Below, piece after piece: positions 24,794-32,968 of a stretch of 45,235 nt of DNA. The notes beneath the pieces were generated by a model. It saw nothing but the letters and a program-made list of their open reading frames with translations. It had not been told where the DNA came from and did no database searches. Origin of the DNA: Ostreiculturibacter nitratireducens (GTDB lineage: Bacteria; Pseudomonadota; Alphaproteobacteria; Rhodobacterales; Rhodobacteraceae); contig NZ_JAVQHL010000006.1 in the NCBI RefSeq assembly GCF_032670585.1, forward strand, positions 1-45,235, read 5' to 3'. Within the stretch, counting starts at the first letter, position 1. Each line of letters starts with the position of its first letter. The position numbers and the translations under genes are program-made.

Positions 24794-27175
24794 TCATGCC
24801 GCAAGATCGGTTGCTTCGCCGCCCCCTTCCCAGATCAGGCCAGGGCGGTAGCGGGCCGTGACGCGCCCGTCCCGCAGTGCGAAAAGGTGCAGCCAGCCGT
24901 GGTCGAACAACTCGCGCACCGTATCGTGCTTGCGAAGCACCCCGGCAATCGCTTCGGCAGGCGCCTCAACCATCACCGAGAGGCGCAGTGGATCATGCGC
25001 CGGCGCGACGCCATCATGGACGGTCTGCCAAGGCAGACCGGGGCGCAGAAGGCCACCGTTCCCCTCGACCACGCCAATCCCGCCCACGACGTTGTGGATC
25101 AGCTTGTTGCCGCCGCCGAAGACGCGCGGGGCGACGGTCGAGCCGTAGTATTGCAGGCTGATCCAGCTGGCCACGACGACCGGCGCGGTCAGGATCAGTT
25201 CCAGCGTGGCAAAGCCCTTGTCCGCCGTCCAGTCGTAGCTGTGGAGGAAGGCGCGGCCCTTCAGGTCGCGGCCCGCCGTGGCGGTGCGTGGGGCGGCGAT
25301 GAAGGCGGCACAGCCCGCGAGGCCCCATTCGGGGCGCACCTCTGCCCAGTCGACCGCGCGGCGGAACAGGCTGTCGCCGGTCGCGCCGGGCAGGCGCCGG
25401 GCCCGTTCGGCCCGCGCGATACTGCCCGCAGCGGCAAGCCAATCCTTCGCTCGGTCAAGGTCGGTGGCATGGCCCGACGCCGCCGAGTCGGGATAAAGGG
25501 TGACCTCATCAGTGACCGTGTCATGGAGGCCCGCGACGAACAGCGTGTCCTCGGGCAGATGGATGCCCTGCGCAGGCAGGCCCGCACGCGTCTCTGGGTC
25601 GTTCAACAGCGATGCAAGCAGCCGGGATGACACTTCGCCCGTCTGCCCGCTGCAGGCCCCACAATGATAGGCGCTTTCGTGCGGATTGTTGGTGACTTGG
25701 GCACCGTGGCCGACCAGCAGCACCAGCCGCGCGTGACCGGCTGTCATGCTCATCGCGCGAAGAACGGCCGCGGCGGTCTGTGCCTTCTGGTCGGCGGTCA
25801 GCCCCCCTTCGATCTGTGGCGGCGGCGCGGGTTTCAGCCCTCGCGGACCAAGCGCGAGTGCGTCGCGCACAAGCTTCACGCCATAGGCAGGCCCCGCCGC
25901 CTCGACAAAGGCAAAGGACGAAACGGCGGCCTGCCGGAACCGCCCCCAGGCCCGGGTGGCGCGGGCGGCGATGCGGGTGGATGCCTCGGACGCCGCGTCC
26001 GTATGGCTGGTCGAGACCAGCGCGGGGTTCAGCAGCGCAGGCAGATGCGCCTGCATCTCGTCGCTGCCTTGCGGGCGGTGGGCCACCGGCAGGCCGAAGA
26101 ACCCGGCGAAGCCAAAGGTATCGATCCCCCCATCCTGCGCCTCAAGCGCGCGGCGCATCACCTCGGACCGTACGTCGATGCAAAAGGCTGCCTGAAGATC
26201 GGGCCGGTCGGCGCGCGGCGCAGACCCTGTAAGGGCGGCGGCCAACCGGCGCTGATGGGCGCGTTCTGCAGCATCCTGCAGAATGGCGTCGATCACCTGG
26301 TCGGGCGTGGGGCTGACCGGGGCCGCATGGGCGGCGATGGTCGCCTGCCATTCCCCGGTTACCTGCGGGCAATGCGCCAAGAGCGCCTCCTCCCAGATCA
26401 GGCGGATCGCCAGCAGGTCGGTCAGCGTCGTGTCGCTGCCGCCTGCAAGCTCGGCCCGCCAAAGAAGCCAGCGCGCGTGCTGCGGCCAGCCACCCAGGTC
26501 GACCAGCAGCCGGTGAAAGGCGGTCTCGGCCGCCTCTGCGCTCAGCCCCAGCCGTTCGGCCGCCCGCAGCACGGCGCGGTCGGCGGTGTCGGGCGCCTCG
26601 GCCACATGGGCGCAGAAGCCCCCGAGCCCCGCGATCTCCGGCGTCAGGTCATGGGTCGCCCATTCCCGCCAGGCGGCGAAAGCGCCGTGCCCCGGCCGCG
26701 GCGTCCAAAGCGCCTGCCCGCGGTCGAAATGCCCCGCGGCCCACAGGCCGAAACTGCGCGCGATGACGGCGGCCCAGTCGGTGCCGGTCGCTGATGCCAC
26801 CAGCGCGGCGACGGTCGGCAGCGCCGCGGGCGACGGGCTTTCGGCGTGAAGCCTTGCCTTCAGCATCGCAAGGTCAATGGGTTTGAGCGGCGAGGACGAG
26901 GCGATCAGGGCAGCGGCGAGGTCGTCGTCTGTGATCTCGCCCGCCGCGACCCTGGTGGCGATCTCGGCCCGCGGCCGCGTCAGACGCACGCCAGCCACCC
27001 GGCAAAGGCGCGCCGCCGCGTGGGCAAGATCCTCGCCCGTGTGACCGAGGAAGGGGTTCACCGCCACGGTCGCATCCAGCGGGAAGGCTGGCGGGATCGC
27101 GCGCGATGCGGCTTCGGCGGCGTGCAGGAGCCCCGTCACCCGGGCCGGCGCGATCTGCGTGTGTTTCAGAAACAT
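24794..27175 (-). CDS. dabA: DabA, inorganic-carbon transporter subunit (DUF2309)
   Basis: A 793-residue DUF2309 protein, the normal length. The zinc-site residues characterised in DabA are all visible: C332 and D334 in FCIDVRSE, and H490 and C505 in LVGHGAQVTNNPHESAYHCG. The 2- and 15-residue spacings equal those in Halothiobacillus DabA (C351/D353, H524/C539). DabA is a peripheral, carbonic-anhydrase-like protein that works with membrane protein DabB to accumulate bicarbonate driven by cation flow. It starts 21 bases after dabB with GGAG upstream. A DAB pair in a denitrifying heterotroph-type locus suggests CO2-limited, anaplerotic or autotrophic growth; no RuBisCO gene is in the window. 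Confidence 0.93.
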   Translation of the reverse strand: MFLKHTQIAPARVTGLLHAAEAASRAIPPAFPLDATVAVNPFLGHTGEDLAHAAARLCRVAGVRLTRPRAEIATRVAAGEITDDDLAAALIASSSPLKPIDLAMLKARLHAESPSPAALPTVAALVASATGTDWAAVIARSFGLWAAGHFDRGQALWTPRPGHGAFAAWREWATHDLTPEIAGLGGFCAHVAEAPDTADRAVLRAAERLGLSAEAAETAFHRLLVDLGGWPQHARWLLWRAELAGGSDTTLTDLLAIRLIWEEALLAHCPQVTGEWQATIAAHAAPVSPTPDQVIDAILQDAAERAHQRRLAAALTGSAPRADRPDLQAAFCIDVRSEVMRRALEAQDGGIDTFGFAGFFGLPVAHRPQGSDEMQAHLPALLNPALVSTSHTDAASEASTRIAARATRAWGRFRQAAVSSFAFVEAAGPAYGVKLVRDALALGPRGLKPAPPPQIEGGLTADQKAQTAAAVLRAMSMTAGHARLVLLVGHGAQVTNNPHESAYHCGACSGQTGEVSSRLLASLLNDPETRAGLPAQGIHLPEDTLFVAGLHDTVTDEVTLYPDSAASGHATDLDRAKDWLAAAGSIARAERARRLPGATGDSLFRRAVDWAEVRPEWGLAGCAAFIAAPRTATAGRDLKGRAFLHSYDWTADKGFATLELILTAPVVVASWISLQYYGSTVAPRVFGGGNKLIHNVVGGIGVVEGNGGLLRPGLPWQTVHDGVAPAHDPLRLSVMVEAPAEAIAGVLRKHDTVRELFDHGWLHLFALRDGRVTARYRPGLIWEGGGEATDLAA

Positions 27176-27196
27176 GGGCGTCGTCTCCTATCGGGA

Positions 27197-28747
27197 TCAG
27201 GTTCTGGTCGAGGCGCGGAAACCGCCGGTCATCCGGTCGAACATCGCGTTCAGGTAAAGGCCATTGGCCAGATGCACCCTCAGGCCGGCGGTCGAGGGAT
27301 GGTGCGCCCAAAGCGGGAAAAGGGCCTGCGCTACCGCCACCACTCCAAAGGACAGGACAGCAAGCACGATCAGCGCCCATTCCAAGGGTCCGGGGACCGG
27401 GGCGGCGGGCAGCGAAGGCCCCCAGACGGCGTTTGCGACGACCTGGAAGCCGAAGTGGGCGAGCGCCGCAGCGAGCGAGGCCCGCACGGTACGCCGGGTC
27501 AGCGCGCCCGGCGCCGCATCGGCCAGCCCCTGGGCAATCAGATAGGACACACCGAAGATCAGCATCGCGCCAAGCGCCAGCGCCTGCGGCGACTTCTCTC
27601 CCACAGCCAGGGTGAAGGCCATGGCGACCGAAGTGTAGAGCGCAAGCGCAAGCGCAAAGGACCGCGCCACGGCCCCCAGCCCCGGCACGGCGACCGGCCC
27701 GGGCTTGCGAATGGCGTTGACCGCCCGGACCGCGTTGCCCGAGGCGAGGAAGGCATGCGCCTTGTAAAGCGAATGCGCTGCGATATGCAGCAGCGCCAGC
27801 GCCCAAAGGCCCAGCCCGCACTGCAGCAGCATGAACCCCATCTGTGCGACCGTGGACCAGGCGAGCGCCGTCTTGACCGCGCTTTGCGTCAGCATTACCA
27901 CGCCGCCGAACAGCGCCGTCAGCCCGCCCAGCATCACCAGCGCGGCCATCGCCCCGGGGCTTTGCTGAACAAGGCCCGAAAGCGTGATCAGAAGCACGCC
28001 GCCCGAGTTGATGATGCCTGCGTGCAGCAGAGCCGAAACCGGCGTCGGCGCCTCCATCACCTCGGTCAGCCAGCCGTGCAGCGGGAAGGCCGCGGTCTTG
28101 AGCGCCGCCGCCAGCACCACGAGGACCACCGCCCCTTGCGCCGCGGCCGGAAATGCCTGCGCCGAAGCCGCGTTCAGCATGGCGATGTCGAGCGAGCCGT
28201 AGGCCTGCCACAGGAGTGCCCCTGCAAGCACAAGCGCCACATCGCCCGCGCCCCAGACGCGGGTGAATTTCGTCGCCGCGCGCCGCGCCTCGGCCCGATC
28301 GGGGTAAAACAGAAGAAGCTGCCGCAAGAGGAGGCCCGTCGCGACAAAGCCCGCGACCAGAACCGGCAGGCTACCCGCCTGCACCAGCACCAGAACCGCC
28401 GCGACGGCGGCCAATGCAAGCCCGTGGAAAGCGCCTTCGCGCCCCTCGCCGTCAAGATAGCGCCGCGCATAGCGCACGACGACCCAGCCGACGAAGGACA
28501 CCAGAAGTGCGAGCGTCAGGCTGATGGCATCAAGCCGAAAGGACAGCAGCCCGACCGCCACGGGCCCCTGCGACCCGACGAACAGGAACTGCACCAGCCC
28601 CGCCAGGGCAAGGCTCATGCCGGCCAGCGCCGCCGCCTCGGCAAATGCGGGCAGGCGGCCCGGGCGTCTCCCGGGACGCCTCAGGAACAGGGCAGAAGCT
28701 GCGAGGAGGATGAAAGGGACGAAAAGGCTCAGCGGAAGGGTTGACAT
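27197..28747 (-). CDS. dabB: DabB, proton-conducting NuoL/MrpA-like membrane subunit
   Basis: About 516 residues and roughly 13-14 membrane helices. It contains the Complex-I antiporter core: AAALKTAAFPLHGWLTEVME with the HGWL loop, PTPVSALLHAGIINSGG, and Lys/His residues on transmembrane helices (SAVKTALAWSTVAQMGFM; HIAAHSLYKAHAFLASG). DabB couples cation flow to the DabA carbonic-anhydrase reaction. I start at the ATG at 28747; a GTG three codons earlier is possible and neither has a good ribosome site. It is transcribed with dabA, away from a divergent LysR gene. Confidence 0.9.
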   Translation of the reverse strand: MSTLPLSLFVPFILLAASALFLRRPGRRPGRLPAFAEAAALAGMSLALAGLVQFLFVGSQGPVAVGLLSFRLDAISLTLALLVSFVGWVVVRYARRYLDGEGREGAFHGLALAAVAAVLVLVQAGSLPVLVAGFVATGLLLRQLLLFYPDRAEARRAATKFTRVWGAGDVALVLAGALLWQAYGSLDIAMLNAASAQAFPAAAQGAVVLVVLAAALKTAAFPLHGWLTEVMEAPTPVSALLHAGIINSGGVLLITLSGLVQQSPGAMAALVMLGGLTALFGGVVMLTQSAVKTALAWSTVAQMGFMLLQCGLGLWALALLHIAAHSLYKAHAFLASGNAVRAVNAIRKPGPVAVPGLGAVARSFALALALYTSVAMAFTLAVGEKSPQALALGAMLIFGVSYLIAQGLADAAPGALTRRTVRASLAAALAHFGFQVVANAVWGPSLPAAPVPGPLEWALIVLAVLSFGVVAVAQALFPLWAHHPSTAGLRVHLANGLYLNAMFDRMTGGFRASTRT

Positions 28748-28806
28748 GGCTGGCACCGGGTCTGGGACGATTGCCCGTGATCTATCGATTGAAAAGCATC
28801 CAAAAA

Positions 28807-28827
28807 ATTACATATATTATGCGTAAT
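28807..28827. promoter_or_regulatory. LysR-type box between dabB and the LysR gene
   Basis: ATTAC and GTAAT flank exactly 11 bases, a symmetrical T-N11-A LysR binding motif. It lies in an AT-rich patch 20 bases before the LysR ATG and 60 bases upstream of dabB. It is well placed for both autoregulation and activation of dabBA. Confidence 0.7.
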
Positions 28828-28846
28828 CGTTCACCCCGATAGAACA

Positions 28847-29719
28847 ATGTCCCAGTTGAACCTGCACCACCTTCGTCTGTTCCGGGCCGTGGCCAGCGAC
28901 GGCACGCTGACCGGGGCCGCGCGGCGGCTGAACCTGTCGCAATCGGCGCTGTCGACGCAGTTACGCACGCTCGAAGCATCGCTGGGCCATGACCTGTTCG
29001 AGCGGCGGGGACGCGGTCTCGTGCTTACCGAGGCAGGGCGGATTGCGCTCGACCATGCCGAAACGATCTTCCGCACAGCCGAGGACCTGACCGCGACGCT
29101 CCGAGAGACCGGTCGCACGCGGCGTGCGCTGCGGGTGGGCGCCCTTGGCACGCTGTCTCGGAACTTCCAGATGCAGTTCCTGCGCCCGCTGCTGGGGCGC
29201 GAGGATGTCGAGGTCATCCTTCGCTCGGGCTCTCAGGACGAACTGTTGCGCGGGCTGGAAGGGCTTGCGCTGGACGTTGTTCTGACGAACCTTGCACCCG
29301 CTCGGGACGCGGCCAGCCCCTGGCTGATCCACCGGATCGACGAACAGCCCGTGGGCCTGATCGGAACACCCGCCCGTGTGGGAGTGTCGGCACGGCCTCT
29401 CTCGGAACTGCTCTCAACTGAACCCCTGATCCTTCCCACGCGCGAAACCGCCCTTCGCGCGGCCTTCGATGCGCTTGCTGCGCGGCTTGGCATGACCCCG
29501 ATCGTCGCCGCAGAGGTCGATGACATGGCGATGATCCGACTGCTGGCTCGGGCGGACGCGGGTCTTGCCATCATTCCGCCAATCGTGGTGCGCGACGAAC
29601 TCGCCGCCGGCCTGCTTGTCGAGGCCGCGACGCTGAACGGCATAAGCGAGACGTTCGTCGCAGTCACGCTACAGCGGCGTTTCCCCAATCCCCTGCTTTC
29701 CGAGGTGCTGGGGCGTTGA
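28847..29719 (+). CDS. LysR-family regulator of dabBA
   Basis: A 290-residue LysR protein with an N-terminal winged helix (LHHLRLFRAVASDGTLTGAARRLNLSQSALSTQLRTLE) and a two-lobed effector domain. It is divergent from dabB with about 100 bases between the starts, the classic LysR geometry, and the ATTAC-N11-GTAAT site lies between. LysR regulators next to DAB genes (CbbR/NhaR-like) probably sense inorganic-carbon status or a linked metabolite; the effector is not evident. Confidence 0.88.
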   Translation: MSQLNLHHLRLFRAVASDGTLTGAARRLNLSQSALSTQLRTLEASLGHDLFERRGRGLVLTEAGRIALDHAETIFRTAEDLTATLRETGRTRRALRVGALGTLSRNFQMQFLRPLLGREDVEVILRSGSQDELLRGLEGLALDVVLTNLAPARDAASPWLIHRIDEQPVGLIGTPARVGVSARPLSELLSTEPLILPTRETALRAAFDALAARLGMTPIVAAEVDDMAMIRLLARADAGLAIIPPIVVRDELAAGLLVEAATLNGISETFVAVTLQRRFPNPLLSEVLGR

Positions 29720-29991
29720 GGGTGATGCAGTTATGGCCATACCGGGCCGCTTTTCCGGCCACGCCTACCGTAGCGCCAAGACCTGTCATGCACAAAGATC
29801 GAAACCGAACAACTCGATCGGGGCAGGCCATCCATCTTGACCGCCAATCAACCCTTTCTGGCTTGGCACCGGACAACGGCGGGCAACGGATTTGGGAAGC
29901 CTTTGGGAACGGGTAACTTGCTACAGACAAAAGATTTATCACCGATCTTCCGTTTGAGGCGACCCGTGCCTAGAGTGCCGGAAGATCCACG
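29720..29991. other. gene-free stretch carrying one copy of a diverged repeat
   Basis: Part of an 835-base stretch (29720-30554) without an intact gene. It holds the repeat copy at 29736-29830; beyond it is moderately AT-rich sequence (about 29925-29960) with no recognised element before the broken nuclease gene. Confidence 0.45.
29736..29830 (+). repeat. diverged 95-bp repeat, copy A (inverted relative to copy B)
   Basis: Aligned with the reverse complement of 45109-45203 over the full 95 bases, with roughly four bases in five identical. Perfectly shared blocks include AGACCTGTCATGCAC and CGATCGGGGCAGGCCA. Similarity stops at both ends (TCCATC here, GGCAAC in the other copy). I do not recognise the family; it could be the end of a decayed mobile element or a relic of a duplicated gene. 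Confidence 0.7.
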
Positions 29992-30282
29992 ATGAAGCTT
30001 GGGGGGCTTTTGCCTGGGCTCATATTTGGCGCATTGTTCATGAGCGGCTTTCCACGGCGCAACCAACAGCCCACAACGTATCTCTTACCGATCTCCCGCA
30101 CGCCGGTTAGCCCGCCCAGGCAAACACCGCGCGCCCGTCTATCGAACCCTCCCCCGTCCCTGCACCGGCAGCAGCCTCCACCCTGACGGGAAAGTGTTAT
30201 GTAATCGACGGCGATACGATACAGATCGGCGAAGTCAGATTGCGCATGGCTGGTATCGACGCACCCGAGCTTGAGCACCCGT
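29992..30282 (+). pseudogene. broken thermonuclease (SNase-like) gene
   Basis: The 5' part starts MKLGGLLPGLIFGALFMSG, a signal-like segment, and runs into Pro-rich sequence ending in TGA. The conserved nuclease core continues in a different frame from about 30120: GKCYVIDGDTIQIGEVRL then RMAGIDAPELEHP, followed at once by TGA at 30280-30282. VIDGDT and GIDAPE are the N-terminal core of staphylococcal-nuclease-like proteins. So the gene has a frameshift and lacks the C-terminal two thirds, including the catalytic Glu/Arg region. It was probably cut by a past rearrangement at this boundary. Confidence 0.75.
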
Positions 30283-30554
30283 GAGAGTCACCTTTGAGCG
30301 TGGCCTAATACGTGAGTGACTACGACAGTTGACGACCGTCCGCGTGACGGGCGGAATTGTGGAACCCAGCCGAACGTCCAGGTTTCTTGCCTGCCGAAGG
30401 AGCCGCGAATGGCGCTTCTCTCTGTTTGGCGTCGGCGTCGAGTTCGGCCCTCACCGGTCATTCGCATAAGGCGTGGAGTTGCAGTGCAGCGTTCCCGAAC
30501 CCGCCGTTTGCGCGTTGCGCAGGCTTCTTGTGTCGTCAATGACGACTGTGCGGA
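30283..30554. other. gene-free stretch after the broken nuclease
   Basis: Sequence beyond the point where nuclease similarity ends. No recognisable gene, repeat or hairpin. The open frames here lack ribosome sites and match no family I know. Confidence 0.4.
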
Positions 30555-31481
30555 CTAACGCCCTTGCCCTTCGCGCAGGGCCGCCGTCCGCAACATGAAC
30601 CACGCGACCAGAGTTCCCAGTTCCTCGGTCAGCGCCGCTCCGGGTGCGGCGATCAGGAAAAAGGCGCTTCCGGTCCTGATCTCGACCGGCAGCGGGCGCA
30701 CGAGCAGGCCGTTCTGCACCAGCAGCGCCGAGGACAGGCTCCAGCCAAGGGCGAGGCCCTCTCCGGCAAGCGCGGCCTGAAGCGTCAGCTGGTAGTCATT
30801 GAACATCATGTCCGGCTGGGTTTCTTCCGTTTGAACGCCGACGCGGGCAAGCCATTCGGCCCAGTTCATGCGTTTGCGGAAGCGGTCGAATGCGTGTAGC
30901 TGCCGATGCCCCGTCAGATCGAACACGGTGTCGATCGGCGGTTTGTCGGCCAGATAGGTCGGAGAGCAGACCGGAAAGACGACCTCGTCGCACAGATACC
31001 AGCTGTTCGGGCGCTGAAAACCCCGGTCGCGGATCCAGATCGTCATGTCGATCTCGGAATCGGGTTCGATGTCGCGGTCGGTTGTGACGACCTTGATCTT
31101 CAGGCTCGGGTGGTCTTGCTGCAACTGGTATAGCTGCGGCATCAGCCAATGTGCCGCGACGGAGGTCGAAGCGGCAAAGGTCAGATAGCGGGTGCCTGCC
31201 GAGGCCAACGTCCTGAGGCTGTCTTCCATGCGCCGGAAGCCGAAGCGCACGCCGTCGTAAAGCAGCCGGCCAGCCTCGGTCAGCTGCACGCCGCGGTTTT
31301 CACGGATGAACAGCTGCGCCCCGCAATGACGTTCCAGTGCCTTGATCGATTGCGACACGCTGGGTTGCGTCACGTTCAGTTCCACCGCCGCATTCTTGAA
31401 ATTCAGATGCCGCGCAGCCGCCTCGAAGACGAAGAGTGAGTGCGGAGAGGGGATCAGCGATCGCAGCTTTGACATAACCAT
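30555..31481 (-). CDS. LysR-family regulator (GcvA-like)
   Basis: A 308-residue LysR protein with SLFVFEAAARHLNFKNAAVELNVTQPSVSQSIKALE as the DNA-binding domain, closest in style to GcvA-type regulators. Start codons at 31481 (MVMSKL) and 31475 (MSKL) are both possible and lie inside a perfect inverted repeat. It is divergent from the FAD-oxidase/DapA-like pair, which it probably controls. No clear ribosome site precedes either ATG. Confidence 0.87.
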   Translation of the reverse strand: MVMSKLRSLIPSPHSLFVFEAAARHLNFKNAAVELNVTQPSVSQSIKALERHCGAQLFIRENRGVQLTEAGRLLYDGVRFGFRRMEDSLRTLASAGTRYLTFAASTSVAAHWLMPQLYQLQQDHPSLKIKVVTTDRDIEPDSEIDMTIWIRDRGFQRPNSWYLCDEVVFPVCSPTYLADKPPIDTVFDLTGHRQLHAFDRFRKRMNWAEWLARVGVQTEETQPDMMFNDYQLTLQAALAGEGLALGWSLSSALLVQNGLLVRPLPVEIRTGSAFFLIAAPGAALTEELGTLVAWFMLRTAALREGQGR

Positions 31482-31491
31482 GATTTATGTC
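31471..31491. promoter_or_regulatory. perfect inverted repeat on the LysR start codon
   Basis: GACATAA (31471-31477) and TTATGTC (31485-31491) flank seven bases and match perfectly. The repeat covers both candidate start codons of the LysR gene and lies in the divergent promoter region, so it is a likely autoregulatory operator. Confidence 0.6.
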
Positions 31492-31640
31492 AGCGGTATT
31501 CTTTCCCGTCTACAGCGATGCCCCACGTTGTGGTTGTCTCTGTCGGGTACGATGTTCCGGGGGGTGAGCCCTGCGGCAGTCGATGGATGGCAAAAGCGAC
31601 GATGGCTCAATCCTTGCGCGGTGCGCCCCAGGCGCGCATC

Positions 31641-32957
31641 ATGATCGACCCTCCGGTGCAAGAGCCGACAGACTCAGGCTGGTACGTCACCTCGGGGCCA
31701 GACCTGCCGCTGGTGCCGCATCGGGGTGAAACGCGGTGCGAGTGCCTCGTAATCGGGGCAGGTTGGATGGGTCTGCATGCCGCTCGGCGCTACGCCGAAC
31801 TTTCCCCCGACCGTTCCGTCGTGCTGGTCGATGCCGGGCGCATCGGGAACAACGCGTCCGGCCGGTGCATGGGCTTTGCCATCGATCTGGCGCACAATCC
31901 GCGCAAGCATGATTTCGTGGAGGACATCCAGGGGAACAGGGATGAACTGCTGACCAACCTCGATGGCAACGCCTACCTGCGGTCGGCGGTCGAGGAACTG
32001 GGTGTCGATTGCGACTGGGATCCGCAGGGCAAGTATCACAGCGCGGCCACGGATCACGGCGTGGTGGATCTGGTCAGTTTTTCCAGGGCGCTGGACGTAA
32101 TGGGCCAGAAATATCGTTGGGTCGAGCGTGACGAGATGCAGGCCATGACCGGCAGCAAGCACTATATCAAGGCGCTGCACCACCCCGGAACGATCCTGAT
32201 CCAGCCGGCCAAGTATCTGAAGAACCTGACCCGTATCCTGCCGAAGAACGTGACGGTCCACGAGAACACCGTGATCAGCACCGCAAGTTTCGGAGACCGG
32301 GAGCATGTGTTCGAAACCCCTTCGGGCGTGATCCGCGCGAAGCAGGTCATCATCTGTGCCGCGGGCTACCTCACGCGCTTCGGCTTCTACGGCCAGACCG
32401 CCATTCCGGTTTATACCTTCGCCAGTATGACCCGGCCCTTGACCGAAAGCGAGCTGGCCCGGGCGGGAAGTCAGGCGGCCTATGGCCTGATCCCGGCCAA
32501 CAGCTTTGGCACCACCGTGCGGCGCACAGCCGACAACCGCCTGTTCCTGCGGAATGTCTATTCCTACGCCCCGAACTTCAAGACGACGCGGCTTGACGTC
32601 GAGCGTGCGCGCGAACAGCAGAAGATCGCGTTCCAGCGCCGCTGGCCGGAGCTTGCCCCGATGGGCTTCGAGATCAGCTGGGGCGGTCTGCTGACGCTGG
32701 CGCAGAACGGCGGGATGGTCTTTGGCGAACTCGCCGCTAACGTCTATGGCGCGGCGTTCTGCAACGGCACCGGCGTCTCGCGCGGGACCGCTTTCGGCAA
32801 GGCTGTGGCGGAACTGGCGCTTGGCCGGTCCTCGCCCGTCATCGACCTCCTCAAGCGCCGCACCCCGCCGTCGCGCGCCTATCCCGAAATCATCACCTCC
32901 AGCGGCGTGCGCCTCGTCACCGGCTGGCGCTTCAGACGCGCCGGGCACGAAGTCTGA
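31641..32957 (+). CDS. FAD-dependent amine/amino-acid oxidoreductase (DAO family, PuuB-like)
   Basis: About 438 residues with the DAO fold. The conserved GWYVTSGPDL N-terminus, dinucleotide-binding CLVIGAGWMGLHAARRYAE, and the FAD-contact segment NNASGRCMGFAIDLAHN match gamma-glutamylputrescine-oxidase-like proteins, which oxidise secondary or primary amines. The start is uncertain: in-frame ATGs lie at 31518, 31587, 31602 and 31641 and none has a good ribosome site; 31641 is chosen as closest to the conserved start. The DapA-like gene follows 11 bases downstream, suggesting the amine product is further handled by an aldolase/lyase. Substrate unknown. Confidence 0.8.
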   Translation: MIDPPVQEPTDSGWYVTSGPDLPLVPHRGETRCECLVIGAGWMGLHAARRYAELSPDRSVVLVDAGRIGNNASGRCMGFAIDLAHNPRKHDFVEDIQGNRDELLTNLDGNAYLRSAVEELGVDCDWDPQGKYHSAATDHGVVDLVSFSRALDVMGQKYRWVERDEMQAMTGSKHYIKALHHPGTILIQPAKYLKNLTRILPKNVTVHENTVISTASFGDREHVFETPSGVIRAKQVIICAAGYLTRFGFYGQTAIPVYTFASMTRPLTESELARAGSQAAYGLIPANSFGTTVRRTADNRLFLRNVYSYAPNFKTTRLDVERAREQQKIAFQRRWPELAPMGFEISWGGLLTLAQNGGMVFGELAANVYGAAFCNGTGVSRGTAFGKAVAELALGRSSPVIDLLKRRTPPSRAYPEIITSSGVRLVTGWRFRRAGHEV

Positions 32958-32968
32958 AAGGAACCGAA

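Noticed and set aside
26846..28744. 632-codon plus-strand frame across dabA/dabB
   Set aside because: Antisense shadow of two well-recognised genes; the translation is Arg/Gln/Gly-rich without motifs.
29664..29942. Minus-strand frame covering repeat copy A as a gene
   Set aside because: The matching frame in copy B has an internal TAG (FQS-stop-CMTG), no ribosome site is present, and the frame overlaps the end of the LysR gene.
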